DNA of 64,000 nt from Imbricaverruca yamaguchii (Eukaryota > Arthropoda > Thecostraca > Neoverrucidae). The notes under the pieces were generated by a model. The model saw only the letters and a program-made list of their open reading frames with translations. It was not told where the DNA came from and made no database searches. The DNA lies in assembly GCA_034440575.1 (NCBI GenBank), contig JAOTOL010001662.1:2652501-2716500 (forward strand). Reading direction: 5' to 3'. A program made the translations under genes and the position numbers. Below, one piece after another: positions 34,733-47,265 of the stretch. Numbering within the stretch: position 1 is the first letter of the stretch; each line of letters opens with the position of its first letter.

Positions 34733-36367
34733 TAGAATATTGTAGCCGGTCCGGGCAGTACCAGCAGCCAGACTTCCGGCTGAGAGAAGCGTGCGCCCTA
34801 CGCCCGGCGGCGACTCGGCCTGTCGGCTGTCCTGCACCGGATCGGCTCATCCCGCGCCACCGCAACCGACCGCATTACCATTACCAGCCAAATTGCCGAT
34901 GGCTTTCCTTGTTATTGAGTGACACCGTGTAAATATAATTGACATTTTACATTGCAAACTACCACCGCCCTCAAAGATCTGCAGTGGTCAGTGGTGTTTG
35001 CACACACATATATATATATACACGAGGCATATGTACGCAAGTATATGACGGCGATGACATCATTTGCCATCGCTGCTGATTGCTCCGAAACATTTGACAG
35101 TGTAAGGCATGGCCGATTGGTGGAGAGATGCTGGATGACACGGGAGTGATGCAGAATGATCATGACTGCATCACTGCAGGGACGTACTCAGACCACCAGA
35201 AACCCCAGTGAGCTCGCTCTCACACGGATTAAGGCACAATGTTGGGAACGGCTTTGCGCCTTTCCTGTGTGAACGAATTACCACAACAAATACCACATGA
35301 CAAGCTGATTATGTACACAGGTAACATCCAGTTCATTGACTCATATCCACCATACAATATTCAGGAATCATCAGATATCGAATATAGCTTACCATAGCTT
35401 TAAAATGTTTCATTCAGAACATGCTAAAACCATGTATCATAAAACCATGATTAATGTGATGAGATCCAGGCATCATAATGGCAGTTTCCGTTACACTACA
35501 AACTAAATATTTGATCACGAAGCCATCGACGTTGGTGAAAATAATGTGAGTCATTCTAGACTCAAAAGTAATGTGAGAGAAACACGTCATGAATATCACT
35601 CGATGGTGATGGCGCTTTCTGACTGGGCTCGTTCGGATGCCGTATTGCACACCCCGCAAAACCAGACAGCTTTTAGTGGAGAGGTTACTGTTCCCCATAG
35701 CCGGTACTGTTTGGCTCTGTACGGGCTGTTAGATCATCCATAAAAAACCGGGTGCAGAAATGGTGTTGAACTTCGGTACAAGTACACTTAGCCTCGGCCT
35801 ACCGCAAGCATGCTATGCCGAGACTAGAAGAAGTCCTGCTGGCAAGTGATTGGCGATATGATCGCGGACTGGAACTGTCACCTTATGAGCCAGCTTATGC
35901 CCGCCGTGTATCTCCGTACCACATCCGTCAACAGGCACCTGCATATATGGACCGTCGTTCAGCAGCGGCAAGTCACAATGTGCAAACAATGAACAATGAT
36001 AGCCTATAAATAACACACTTACCAACCAACCGAAATTGTACGGCGGCCCTTTCTAATCAGAGCGTTTAAGTACCACGCCAGGTAGGCGCTGACTACCACG
36101 CCAGGCAGGCAGAGCGACCGATACACCTCCCTTCAATAGCTTATCAGGCTATTCATCGTCTGCGACAACGAGGTCCTACCGCAGGGAGGCTTGCAGAAGA
36201 GAGGTCGCGCCCGCCCTCCCCCGTTCAAGAGCGGCAACAACAAGCACAGGAAGCAAAAGAAGCCCAAGAAATACTTCTTGATCTTCTTTGGCTTCTTGTT
36301 AAGCCGAAGAAAACAAAAACAGTACGAAGCCAGAAGATAGTGTCTGTTGTCTGCTGTCTGTGTAGGC
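34733..36367. other. Unassigned stretch
   Basis: No gene recognised. A small TA run lies at 35010-35024. Near 36255-36300 there is an imperfect inverted repeat of AAGAAGCCCAAGAA with TTCTTTGGCTTCTT. Confidence 0.4.
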
Positions 36368-36665
36368 CAGAGGCGGGTTCACCAATCTGCATGGAGACAC
36401 ATTTTTTCCGGAAGGGCGCTTTCGGCGAAGATAAAAATCGGTAAGCTGTCTAGTGTGGATGGGGGTGGGGGTGGGGTGGTGGTGCACTTGAGCATACTGA
36501 AGGGATGTTTTTTCTGAGAGGGATGTGTTTAGGATAAAAATCCCTTGAGCGTGGTGGGCGGTGGACTAGAGCCTTCCTAAAGTGTGGTGCCTTTCCTTCG
36601 CCGGGGGCGTCACCTATCCATGGGTGTGAGCACATGCCACAGTGCCCACCCTGTATCCGCCCCTG
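36368..36665. mobile_element. Possible hAT-like short element
   Basis: The left end is CAGAGGCGGGTTCACC. The right end, read inward on the minus strand, is CAGGGGCGGATACAGG. These resemble each other and the hAT terminal motif CAGGGGCGGATCCAG. At 298 bp and without a frame it would be a MITE. The flanking 8-mers do not match, so no target duplication supports it. Confidence 0.4.
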
Positions 36666-37109
36666 GGTGACACATATGAATAACGACACATAAATTGAAA
36701 GCTGTCATGTGCATCGCAGCTCGATTCGCCTCGACTTCACTCCTACCTGTTTATGCTTGTGTACACATCATGATTTAACTCGTGGTGTTTCCTAACTTCA
36801 CCGGCTTATGCTGTTATCTGTGTTCCCTGCAAATGTGTGATCCATATGTCTCCGCAATTGTCCATATTAGACACCATGTCATCTTCTTGTCTAGTTCAGC
36901 GATTTCCCAGTGCGCTGTGTCCGTGACCCCGGTGACCTTGTCAACGCGTTCAGAGCGATCCGCCTCGGTACCGCCTTGGTGGCACCTCAGTCGCGCCGCT
37001 CGACGCGCTACCGCCCAGCCAAAGCCTGCGACCAGTTTTTCGACCGTTCAGCGCGGTAGGTAGCTTTTTGTTGCTGCGGCGCGATACGAGCCGTGATACA
37101 GTGGCCGCT

Positions 37110-37350
37110 GCCGACCGGCAGCTGCTCCTGCTGCTGCCGACTGGTCGCTGCTCCTGCTCCCGCTGCTACCGACTGGTCGCTTCTCCTGCTCCTGCTGCTA
37201 CCGACTGGTCGCTGCTACTGCTCCTGCTGCTACCGACTGGTCGCTGCTCCTGCTCCTGCTGCTACCGACTGGTCGCTGCTCCTGCTGCTGCCGACTGGCC
37301 GCTGCTCCTGCTGCTGCCAACTGGTCGCTGCCGACCGGTCGCTGCTGCGG
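37110..37350. repeat. CTG-rich minisatellite, units about 26-32 bp
   Basis: Repeats of GCTGCTCCTGCTCCTGCTGC followed by TACCGACTGGT, with varying numbers of CTG-type triplets. It is strand-asymmetric (pyrimidine-rich plus strand). Confidence 0.9.
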
Positions 37351-37579
37351 TTATTCCTACCTGCGGTTATTCCTACTATCACTGACACGTTGTTGCCATT
37401 GCTACTACTATTTTACACCTGTCACTGCTACTTCTGACGGGATCTTGCTACTGCTGACCGGCTACTGCTACTACTAACCTACTGCTACTACTAGTGATCA
37501 GCTATTGCAACGCCATCTAGCATTGCTGGTGCAAGGTGACATTTTTGCAGGTCTGCCGCAGCGCATACCGGCAGTGATG

Positions 37580-37596
37580 AATATATATTTATATTC

Positions 37597-37670
<74 letters not shown>

Positions 37671-37745
37671 ATATACATGCATATATACATAATATATATA
37701 TATATATATACATATATATATACATAATATATGTACATATATGTA
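37580..37745. repeat. (TA)n microsatellite, compound
   Basis: A long TA run with interspersed ATGTATATACATGCATAT and CATAATATA variants. Confidence 0.95.
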
Positions 37746-37825
37746 TTCCTTTATCAAGTATAGGTTGTGGCTGTTGGTCACATGGATACAGCTAAGGTCG
37801 TGATGCCGTGCCACATCACGCGGGT

Positions 37826-37902
37826 GTTAGGTTAGGTTAGGTTAGGTTAGGTTATGTTAGGTTATGTTATGTTAGGTTATGTTATGTTAGGTTAAGTTAG
37901 GT
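37826..37902. repeat. Interstitial telomere-like (TTAGG)n tract
   Basis: About 15 units of GGTTA, with ATGTTA and AAGTTA variants in the second half. TTAGG is the ancestral arthropod telomere repeat. The tract is short, imperfect and flanked by other repeats, so it is internal, not a chromosome end. Confidence 0.9.
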
Positions 37903-37950
37903 GTGGCGGCGTGTGTTCGTGACGTGATGAGTAGGCGACCGAACCCAGAG

Positions 37951-38826
37951 GCGGTCGGTAGTGTCACGGCCGGCGGCGGTCGGTAGTGTCACGACCGGCG
38001 GCGGTCAGTAGTGCCACGGCCGGCGGCGGTCGGTAGTGCCACGGCCGGCGGCGGTCGGTAGTGCCACGGCCGGCGACGGTCAGTAGTGCCACGGCCGGCG
38101 TCGGTCAGTAGTGCCACGGCCGGCGGCGGTCGGTAGTGTTACGGCCGGCGGCGGTCGGTAGTGTCACGACCGGCGGCGGTCAGTAGTGCCACGGCCGGCG
38201 GCGGTCAGTAGTGCCACGGCTGGCGGCGGTCAGTAGTGCCACGGCCGGCGACGGTCAGTAGTGCCACGGCTGGCGGCGGTCAGTAGTGCCACGGCCGGCG
38301 GCGGTCGGTAGTGTTACGGCCGGCAGCGATCGGTAGTGTCACGACCGGCGGCGGTCAGTAGTGCCACGGCCGGCAGCGATCGGTAGTGTCACGACCGGCG
38401 GCGGTCAGTAGTGCCACGGCCGGCAGCGATCGGTAGTGTCACGACCGGCGGCGGTCAGTAGTGCCACGGCCGGCAGCGGTCGGTAGTGCCACGGCCGGCA
38501 GCGATCGGTAGTGTCACGACCGGCGGCGGTCAGTAGTGCCACGGCCGGCGGCGGTCGGTAGTGTCACGACCGGCGGCGGTCAGTAGTGCCACGGCTGGCG
38601 GCGGTCAGTAGTTCCACGGCCGGCGGCGGTCGGTAGTGTTACGGCTGGCAGCGGTCGGTAGTGTCACGGTCGGCGGCGGTCGGTAGTGTTACGGCTGGCA
38701 GCGGTCGGTAGTGCCACGGCCGGCGGCGGTCGGTAGTGTTACGGCTGGCAGCGGTCGGTAGTGTCACGGTCGGCGGCGGTCGGTAGTGTCACGGCCGGCG
38801 GCGGTCAGTAGTGCCACTGTCGGTCA
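37951..38826. repeat. 25-bp GC-rich minisatellite, about 35 copies
   Basis: The unit is GTAGTGCCACGGCCGGCGGC plus GGTCA/G. Variants (GTCACGACC, GTTACGGCC, GCAGCGATC) recur in blocks such as 38326-38460, where a two- or three-unit motif repeats as a higher-order unit. Confidence 0.95.
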
Positions 38827-39096
38827 GCGCGAGCGATGCCCGCCATGTCTGCGCCGGCCGCGCTCCGACGGCCTGCCGACTGGCGTATTAGAACCACCAG
38901 CCGGTTAGCTTTTCCTCGGGCGCTGACGGCCAGAGCCGACTCGGCAGCCCTTCAGCAGCGATGTCGCGCCGACACTAAACCTGATTGGCCGTCGTCCGTG
39001 CAAACGAGAGCGTGAATGGATCTGCAGTTATGCCGGATTAGGCTGGTGAGCGGTGCTCGACGGCGTGCGATATGAACTGTACCCGCCGACAAACAC

Positions 39097-40069
39097 AGCC
39101 GACCTGCCCGAGAGACCTGCAGCCATACTTAGCGCCGCAGCCAGCCGACCTGCCCGGGAGACCTGCAGCCATACTTAGAGCCGCAGCCAGCCGACCTGCC
39201 CGAGAGACCTGCAGCCATACTTAGCGCCGCAGCCAGCCGACCTGCCCGAGAGACCTGCAGCCATACTTAGCGCCGCAGCCAGCCAACCTGCCCGGGAGAC
39301 CTGCAGCCATACTTAGCGCCGCAGCCAGCCGACCTGCCCGGGAGACCTGCAGCCATACTTAGAGCCACAGCCAGCCAACCTGCCCGGGAGACCTGCAGCC
39401 ATACTTAGCGCCGCAGCCAGCCGACCTGCCCGGGAGGCCTGCAGCCATACTTAGCGCCGCAGCCAGCCAACCTGCCCGAGAGACCTGCAGCCATACTTAG
39501 CGCCGCAGCCAGCCGACCTGCCCGGGAGACCTGCAGCCCTACTTAGAGCCGCACCCAGCCGACCTGCCCGAGAGACCTGCAGCCATACTTAGCGCCGCAC
39601 CCAGCCGACCTGCCCGAGAGACCTGCAGCCATACTTAGCGCCGCAGCCAGCCGACCTGCCCGGGAGACCTGCAGCCATACTTAGCGCCACAGCCAGCCGA
39701 CCTGCCCGGGAGACCTGCAGCCATACTTAGCGCCGCAGCCAGCCGACCTGCCCGGGAGACCTGCAGCCATACTTAGCGCCGCAGTCAGCCGACCTGCCCG
39801 GGAGACCTGCAGCCATACTTAGAGCCGCAGCCAGCCGACCTGCCCGGGAGACCTGCAGCCCTACTTAGAGCCGCACCCAGCCGACCTGCCCGAGAGACCT
39901 GCAGCCATACTTAGCGCCGCACCCAGCCGACCTGCCCGAGAGACCTGCAGCCATACTTAGCGCCGCAGCCAGCCGACCTGCCCGGGAGACCTGCAGCCTT
40001 ACTTAGTGCCGCAGCCAACTAACCAGCCGATCTGCTCGAGAGGCCTGCAGCCCTATTTAGTGTTGCAGA
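39097..40069. repeat. 46-bp minisatellite, about 21 copies
   Basis: The unit is CGACCTGCCCGGGAGACCTG followed by CAGCCATACTTAGCGCCGCAGCCAGC. GAGAG/GGGAG and TTAGCG/TTAGAG variants mark repeated blocks: the sequence of copies at about 39500-39640 reappears at about 39835-39975, evidence of block duplication. The last copy is strongly diverged. Confidence 0.95.
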
Positions 40070-40269
40070 TATCAGGCAGACACGTGCGTTTATTGTATAA
40101 TGAATTAGCGCATTTTCCATGTTGAACAAACATAATATAAAAACTCGTAGGATTTCGCCTTTCAAGATGAAGAAAGAATACATTTCAAAACCAAATAACA
40201 GCTGCGACAAATGCAGTGTATAAGTATAGCAGTAGTGATATGAGATACCCGAATTCAGCTTGAACGTGT

Positions 40270-40660
40270 TTAACCCGTTAGGGACAAGTGGGGCCTTTTG
40301 GTACCATGAGTTCAGAGTGGATTATGAGGTAGTCTTCTTATAATGAAAACCGGTTTAATGGAATTCCTACGTTGGCAAGACTTTGACCTTATTGTGTCAG
40401 CCGCTTATCAGTTTGTGAGAAGGGTGGGGGGTGGTATCTGGTGGAGCCTAAAGTTGGCAGAAATAGTAATGTCAAAGGTTACCCTTGATAGAGACCGTTT
40501 TTTCCGGGGATGTGATTTCTTATTGACATTGATCATGTGCTTGCCAGTCGACACGACAGATATGCGATGCCTAATTGCATGACATATATAACCGGACCGC
40601 GCTGGACGCCGCCAAAGTTTGGCGGTGCCAAAAGGACCCCCTGGTTTTGAGCGCTGGCCG
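40270..40660. mobile_element. Possible short inverted-repeat element
   Basis: TTAACCCGTTAGGGACAAGT starts at 40270. GGGGCCTTTTGGTACC at 40290-40305 is the near reverse complement of GGTGCCAAAAGGACCCC at 40624-40640. A TTAA start and such ends recall piggyBac-type elements, but no right-hand TTAA is visible. Low confidence. Confidence 0.25.
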
Positions 40661-41406
40661 CGCGGGGATGATTGGGCGTGCGGAAGGGGAGCGAAGTACG
40701 TACGTGGGACTATGCTAGTTGCAAATAAAGCAGTATCTTCAGTTGCAGAACAACTCGGGGTGGCAGACCAGCAGTGATCGAGCTTACAACGTCCGGCCAT
40801 TGATTGATATGCTGAACGAGTCGTTCCGGAAGTTGGTATTGATCAGGAAAAACTCGCTGTGGACGAGATGATTGTCCACTACTACGGATGCCACTGGCTG
40901 AGGCAGTTCATCCACACGAAGCACATCCGTTGTGAATACAAACTGTGGGCTTTGTGTGGGGAAGATTCATTGTGCATTTTTTATTTTGCTTCAACTTGAG
41001 CGAGCTGTGAAAACCTTCCTCTGTGATGATGGAAAAGCATGTCACAAAGATAGCACCTTATACAGAACAGATCAGTCACAGTGTAACCCCACGGAACATT
41101 TAGAAACTTTAGAGATAGAGAACTTCACGCATGGATCCCCTCGCCCCTCCATAAATGCCCAATAATCCCACCCATAGAGCGCCGGACAATTTGATGGGAT
41201 TTAGAACCGACCTCATCTCATCGTAAAGATTCGTACCTAGTAACCATGGCCGAAAGGTGGTTGCTATTGCGATCATTTTGAAAGCTAAGTATGGGTTGAA
41301 GGCTATTTTGAAGTGTCCGAAGTGCCAGTAACGCTGCAACACAGCCAAAGTAAGGGATACTGAATTGGTACTGTTCCATCAAGAATCAACCCTTTCAAGT
41401 GAGATC
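40661..41406. other. Unassigned stretch
   Basis: No gene, RNA or repeat recognised. Confidence 0.4.
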
Positions 41407-42082
41407 CTCACACCACGTCTCGGGAGAGGAGAGTTATTATATGCCCTTCCCTCTCATCTTCAAGCTAAGAATCGCACGAATACAAAAAGGTGTTTTCGGA
41501 AAGCACTCGTCCAGGGACTCGAAACCACCCAAAACTTTTCTCCCCACAAAAAAGGGAGGTCAATGAGGGAGTTTATGAGGGCACAACTGATGTCATTTTT
41601 TGGGGCTCTGGAGAGTTCATTTTGGGGAAGATTTAAAAAAAAGTTCCTTAGAATCAGAAAAGGAAGGCGAAATCTGCCATTGTCCCAAAATGTTTGACCA
41701 AATCAAAATGAAATGTTTTTCAAATGTTCAAAATTTAGATCTTTCATTTATTTTGCATTTTCCTTTCTATTCGGTAAAGCGCACCGCGCTGTACCGAATA
41801 GAAAGGAAACTGTACCGTTAACGCTGAAAGTTTAGTTGTTTACTTTTTTTTCTCGTTAAAAAATTGAAACGCCTGGTTGCATTTTTTGCAGGTCACTTCA
41901 CTTGACCTTGACTATCTCGGAGAACGTCGATGACCTGACGTAACAATTGTCCACACAAGATGTCAATTTGAGATGCAAAAAGGTACGCAAAATGTCTACC
42001 CGCTGCCATGTCCTCTTTTCATTCTTCGCGGAAAAACCTGGGAGAGGGGGGGGGGGGAGAGACCCCGAGACGGCGCGGTTCA
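41407..42082 (+). mobile_element. TTAA-terminated repeat family, copy D (internally deleted)
   Basis: Left end CACACCACGTCTCGGG, right end CGAGACGGCGCGGTTCAA, clear inverted termini with a decayed TTAA on the right. Internal landmarks GGGGCTCTGGAGAGTTCATT, ATCAGAAAAGGAAGGCGAA and TCACTTCACTTGACC match copy C. Part of the centre (the CAGAATCTTCGATTTG region) is missing. Confidence 0.6.
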
Positions 42083-42664
42083 AGAAGCGGAAACTATTAT
42101 TTTTTATTCGGTGCCAGAACAAAACGGAACGAATCATCATGAGTGATATGGAAAGTGTTGGTTTTTGGTCTGGAATAAACCACAGATTTCCGTTGTAAAT
42201 ATGTCAATAATTTCGGAGGGTTCTAGGAAATGATTGCTCTTGTCCAAAGCTTTTATGAAGCTGATATAGCTCATCTTTAACACCGCCAAAATCCCTGCTC
42301 AATTCAAAATCTCCGTATTCGAATGGTGGACATATTTAACTTTCTCAGTAATCGGTTTCGAAATCGAAATGCAATATTCTGAAGGTGTCAGCTGCAGATC
42401 GTTTGTTGACCAGCCGGCCATGTAGCTGCCGAGGCCCAACTGAGCGGGGGCCAGCTGGTGTTTGGCGCGCGTCGGACGCTGTTTAGCGGGCGGGCGGGCG
42501 GGCGGCTCTGCGTTGCTGGCCACCTGCACCAGGTGACCTGAGAGACATGAGCGACGGCCGTAGATGTCCGATAACGCCAAGCACGCCACCGCCGCCGGCC
42601 GGCCGCCTCAGCTAGCCAAGCCGATGACGGCACATGCCGTGCCCAGAGGCCGGGCCGCAGCACC
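42083..42664. other. Unassigned stretch
   Basis: No gene recognised. A short GGGC run (CGGGCGGGCGGGCGGGCGG) lies at 42487-42505. Confidence 0.4.
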
Positions 42665-43786
42665 ACTGCCGTGACAGGCCGCCAACACCGTCGTGACGGA
42701 CCGCCAACACTGTCGTGACGGACCGCCAACACTGTCGTGACGGACCGTCAACACTGTCGTGACGGGCCGCCAACATTGCCGTGACGGACCGCCAACACCG
42801 TCGTGACGGACCCCCACCGTCGTGACGGGCCGTCAACACTGCCGTGACAGGCCGCTCACTGTCGTGACGGGCCGCCCACTGCCGTGACAGGCCGCCAACA
42901 CTGTCGTGACGGACCGCCAACACTTCCGTAACGGGCCGCCAACACTGCTGTGACGGGCCGCCCACAGTCGTGACGGGCCGCCAACACTGCCGTGACGATC
43001 CGCCAACACTGCCGTGACGGGCCGCCCACTGCCGTGACAGGCCGCCAACACTGTCGTGACGGACCGCCAACATTTTAAGGGGACGGGCCGCCCACTGCCG
43101 TGACAGGCCGCCAAGACTGTCGTAACGGACCGCCAACACTGTCGTGACGGACCGCTCACTGTCGTGACGGGCCGCCCACTGCCGTGACAGGCCGCCAACA
43201 CTGTCGTGACGGACCGCCAACACTGCCGTGACGGACCGCCAACACTCCCGTGACGGACCGCCAACACTGCCGAGACGGGCCGCCCACAGTCGTGACGGAC
43301 CGCCAACACTGCCGTGACGGACCGCCAACACTGTCGTGACGGACCGCCAACACTGTCGTGGCGGACCGCCAACACTGCCGTAACCAGCCGCCAACACTGC
43401 TGTGACGGGCCGCCCACAGTCGTGACGGGCCGCCAACACTGTCGTGACGGGCCGTCAACACTGCCGTGACAGGCCGCTCACTGTCGTGACGGGCCGCCCA
43501 CTGCCGTGACAGACCGCCAAAACTGTCGTGACGGACCGCCAACACTGCTGTGACGGGCCGCCCACAGTCGTGACGGGCCGCCAACACTGCCGTGACGGGC
43601 CGCCAAAACTGTCGTGACGGACCGCCAACACTGCCGTAACGGGCCGCCAACACTGTTGTGACGGGTCGCCCACAGTCGTGACGAGCCGTCAACACTGCCG
43701 TGACGGGCCGCCAACACTGCCATGACGGGCCGCCAACACTGCCGTGACGGACCGCTAACACTGTCGTGACGGGCCGCCAACTCTGC
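42665..43786. repeat. 22-bp GC-rich minisatellite, about 50 copies
   Basis: The unit is GTCGTGACGGACCGCCAACA plus CT. Shortened 20-bp variants (CCGCCCACTGCCGTGACAGG) occur at intervals, so several-unit blocks repeat. The 275- and 216-codon frames on the minus strand are produced by the repeat and shift frame with the short variants. Confidence 0.95.
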
Positions 43787-44339
43787 ACCGCTGCAGAGCC
43801 CGACAACTTGTCGGACCTTCGCGAGAAAGCGCAGCTTAAGCGAATCCACCGCTGGAAATGTGAAAGAGCCCGTCCGGATTATGGCGGGTATGACAAGGTC
43901 ATTACATTGTGAACAAGATAATACATGGGCTGTGGTCGGTGGCTGGGATTCGTGTGGCGGCGGCTGCTACCGGTTGCCGTCGCTGCCGGCTGCCAAGTGG
44001 TGGCGCCTGCACACACGCCAGGTGTCATCCAAACTAATTAGACGTGCCGCCGCGCCGCAGACGGCTATCTCAACATCGAAATAGCGTACATATTTGCCGA
44101 TGTCGTTAGGGCGCGGTGCGCCGGGTGTGCCGTGTCTTGTCGGTCGGTGCCGCCCGCGCCGACTCAACCCGCGTATCGCTGGCGCCGCCGACAAGAATGC
44201 CAAGTCTGCCTGACGCACAAATCGATGACACATGATTTATAGCGTTAAGAGAGGCGGCAACGCCGGGGTATGTGTCGTGGCTCGCTGACATTCGAGCGCT
44301 ATACCCGCCGCCATTATCCGGTGCTGAAGGACGAAAGGA
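43787..44339. other. Unassigned stretch
   Basis: GC-rich; no gene recognised. Confidence 0.4.
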
Positions 44340-45130
44340 CTGCGTGGTGGTGTGGCAGGGCGTGGTGGTGTCACAGGGCGTGGTGGTGTCAGAGGGCGTC
44401 GTGGTGTGGCAGGGCGTAGTGGTGTCGCAGGGCGTGGTGGTGTGGCAGGGCGTAGTGATGTCGCAGGGCGTGGTGGTGTGGCAGGGCGTAGTGGTGTCGC
44501 AGGGCGTAGTGGTGTGGCAGGACTGGTGGTGTCGCAGGGCGTGGTGGTGTCACAGGGCGTGGTGGTGTGGCAGGACTGGTGGTGTGGCAGGACTGGTGGT
44601 GTGTCAGGACTGGAGGTGTGGCAGGACTGGTGGTGTGGCAGGACTGGTGGTGTGGCAGGGCGTAGTGGTGTCGCAGGACTGGTGGTGTGGCTGGACTGGT
44701 GGTGTGACAGGGCGTGGTGGTGATGGCATGCCTGCAGGACGTGGTGGTGTCACAGGGCGTGGTGGTGTGGCAGGACTGGTGGTGTCGCGGGACTGGTGGG
44801 GTGGCAGGGCGTAGTGGTGTCACAGGGCGTGGTGGTGTGGCAGGACTGGTGGTGTGGCAGGACTGGTGGTGTCGCAGGGCGTGGTGGTGTGGCTGGACTG
44901 GTGGTGTGACAGGGCGTGGTGGGGTGGCAGGGCGTGGTGGTGTCACAGGGCGTGGTGGTGTGGCAGGACTGTGGGGCGTGGGTGGTGTGGCAGGGCGTGG
45001 TGGTGTGGCAGGACTGGTGGTGGCAGGACTGGTGGTGTGGCAGGGCGTGGTGGTGTCACAGGGCGTGGTGGTGCCACAGGGCGTGGTGGTGTGGCAGGAC
45101 TGGTGGTGTGGCAGGACTGATGGTGTCGCG
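44340..45130. repeat. 17-18-bp G-rich minisatellite
   Basis: Units alternate between GTGGTGGTGTGGCAGGGC, GTAGTGGTGTCGCAGGGC and the 17-bp TGGTGGTGTGGCAGGAC. The plus strand is almost free of runs of C, so G-quadruplex formation is possible. Long frames on both strands are repeat artefacts. Confidence 0.95.
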
Positions 45131-45310
45131 TCCAGTCGCCGCAGACATGGGAGCCGGGTGTTTTTGCTTCCGTGTGATTGCCTGCGCTCCATGTGCGGAC
45201 ATTAAGATTAAGGAACACCAACAGACACGGAGGTCGCACCACGAGAGATGGTGGTGCAGCAAAACTGGCCAAATGGCAGCGCTATATTTTATAGTGTATG
45301 TGTGTGCTTC

Positions 45311-45941
45311 CAGGACAGATGGTGTACCAGGACAGATGATGCAGCAGGACAGATGGTGTACCAGGACAGATGATGCAGCAGGACAGATGGTGTAGCAGAC
45401 AGATGGTGCAGCAGGACAGATGGTGCAGCAGGACAAATGGTGCAGCAGGACAGACGATGTTACACCACAGACGGTGTAGCAGGACAGACGGTGTAGCAGG
45501 ACAGACGGTGTAGCAGGACAGATGGTGCAGCAGGACAGATGGTGCAGCAGGACAGACGATGTTACATGACAGACGATGTTACACGACAGACGGTGTAGCA
45601 GGACAGACGGTGTAGCAGGACAGATGGTGTAGCAGGACAGATGGTGTAGCAGACAGATGGTGCAGCAGGACAGATGGTGCAGCAGGACAGACGATGTTAT
45701 ACGACAGACGATGTTACACGACAGACGGTGTAGCAGGACAGACGGTGTAGCAGGACAGATGGTGTAGCATGGCAGGCGGTGTAGCAGGACAGACGGTGTA
45801 GCAGGACAGACGGTGTAGAAGGACAGACGGTGTAGCAGGACAGACGGTGTACCAGGACAGATGATGCAGCAGGACAGATGGTGTGCCAGGACAGATGATG
45901 CAGCAGGACAGATGGTGTAGCAGGACAGACGGTGTAGCAGT
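45311..45941. repeat. 17-bp minisatellite, about 37 copies
   Basis: The unit is AGGACAGACGGTGTAGC with GATGATGCAGC, GATGGTGCAGC and ACGATGTTACACG variants arranged in repeated blocks. It lies only 180 bp from the previous array but has an unrelated unit. Confidence 0.95.
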
Positions 45942-47265
45942 CGCCACCGATGTGCCGCCGCGCCCTTCACCCGCGCCGTGGGATGAGCAGCACTCGTTGC
46001 ACTTCCTTGGGGTCTGCATGACACCAAGGATGACCTTTAGGAATAATTGGTCAACAGCTCATTATGTGATAGCAGTGCAGCGTGCAATATGCAGTACCAG
46101 TAAAGACTGTGACCGTATCGCATGCGCGTCGTGCGACTACCAATCTAGACTGGTGTGGTTGACTGGTGAGTCGGTTAGTTTGTCCGGACTATCGCCACTG
46201 AACAAATTGAGATGATGCACCTAAACAGCTGTCAACGCATCCATGCGACAATCACTAGCGACGACATGTCAGACACACCAACCGCCGACACTGTGTGTGG
46301 CATCGTGAAGTTATCAGTGATGGAAAAGCCGTTCAGATGGACGGAGGAGTGACTAACCAAATAATCAAATAACCCGTTCACAGGAACAACACATCCTGCG
46401 TCTGCCGGAGATACTGCAGTGTCGGCGCACTCTGCTCTCGGCACCGCTCCTTATTCATAACTCCCATCGGCGTTCGACCGGACACAATGCTAATGCGATT
46501 ATTCGACGCAACCGGTCTCGGAATTCGCGGCACTCAAATTGGAGTTGGCCGCCGACTGTGGTGCACGAGGGTGGACAGCGTGAGTCGGCTGCAGGATTAG
46601 ATGCGGCTCTGATGCTGCGCGACCGTGATGCGCACTGTCGCGGCCGGCATCTGGACAGGCCACGCCGACATGTACGACACTCTTCAATTTGAGACGGCCG
46701 CCGATAAGTGCTGGAACCAGTTCTCAGATCTGCTGATAGCTATTTGAAGGTGTAACTCCGGTAGCTGAAGCCTATTTGCACGACCTGATTGATGGTTTTA
46801 CCCTGTCGTCAAAATTTGCCCGGGTGCAATTTTACTTGGCTACCGTTGGCTACCGTTGGCTACCGTGGCATGGTGAAATCAGTGCTCGTAGCACGAGTGA
46901 TATGCTACCTGATTAGCTTGGCTGCACCAAATGACAGGTGGTACTATAAAAATGGCAGGCAATTGGCAATGTGAGAGAAAAAGATCGACCTGCTCGAGGC
47001 CAGTGTGAATGGTGACCAATCCACCTGCCACGTCTGACTGGTCCAGTATTCTATCCGTCCGTACCACGGTAATGTCATATACATGCAAGGCCAAGCCATC
47101 TCAAAATTCCATCTTTCTATCCATTACAAAGGGTGCCAATTTTACCGCGACTTAGTGAAACGGTCCTAGGCAAATCTTTTCGATGAAAAGCCACGGTCGT
47201 TGACCATGTTTCCCAGAAGCTGACGCCGCAGACGGCGGCAGCGCTGATGTCGGATATGAGCAGGG
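45942..47265. other. Unassigned stretch
   Basis: No gene recognised. TTGGCTACCG is repeated three times at about 46840-46867. Confidence 0.4.

Noticed and set aside
37491..37814. Ile-Tyr-rich frames of about 100 codons on both strands
   Set aside because: They are translations of the TA microsatellite.
37826..37902. A true telomere
   Set aside because: The tract is under 80 bp, has ATGTTA and AAGTTA variants, and has unrelated sequence on both sides.
42612..43806. Minus-strand frames of 194 to 275 codons
   Set aside because: They are generated by the 22-bp array; frames switch wherever a 20-bp unit occurs, and all frames give the same low-complexity peptides.
44272..45395. Long frames on both strands (up to 267 codons)
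   Set aside because: They follow the 17-18-bp array and are open on both strands at once.
45056..46027. Minus-strand 323-codon Cys/Leu/Ser-rich frame
   Set aside because: Produced by the 17-bp array; 17 bp is not a multiple of three, so the frame only cycles through array variants.
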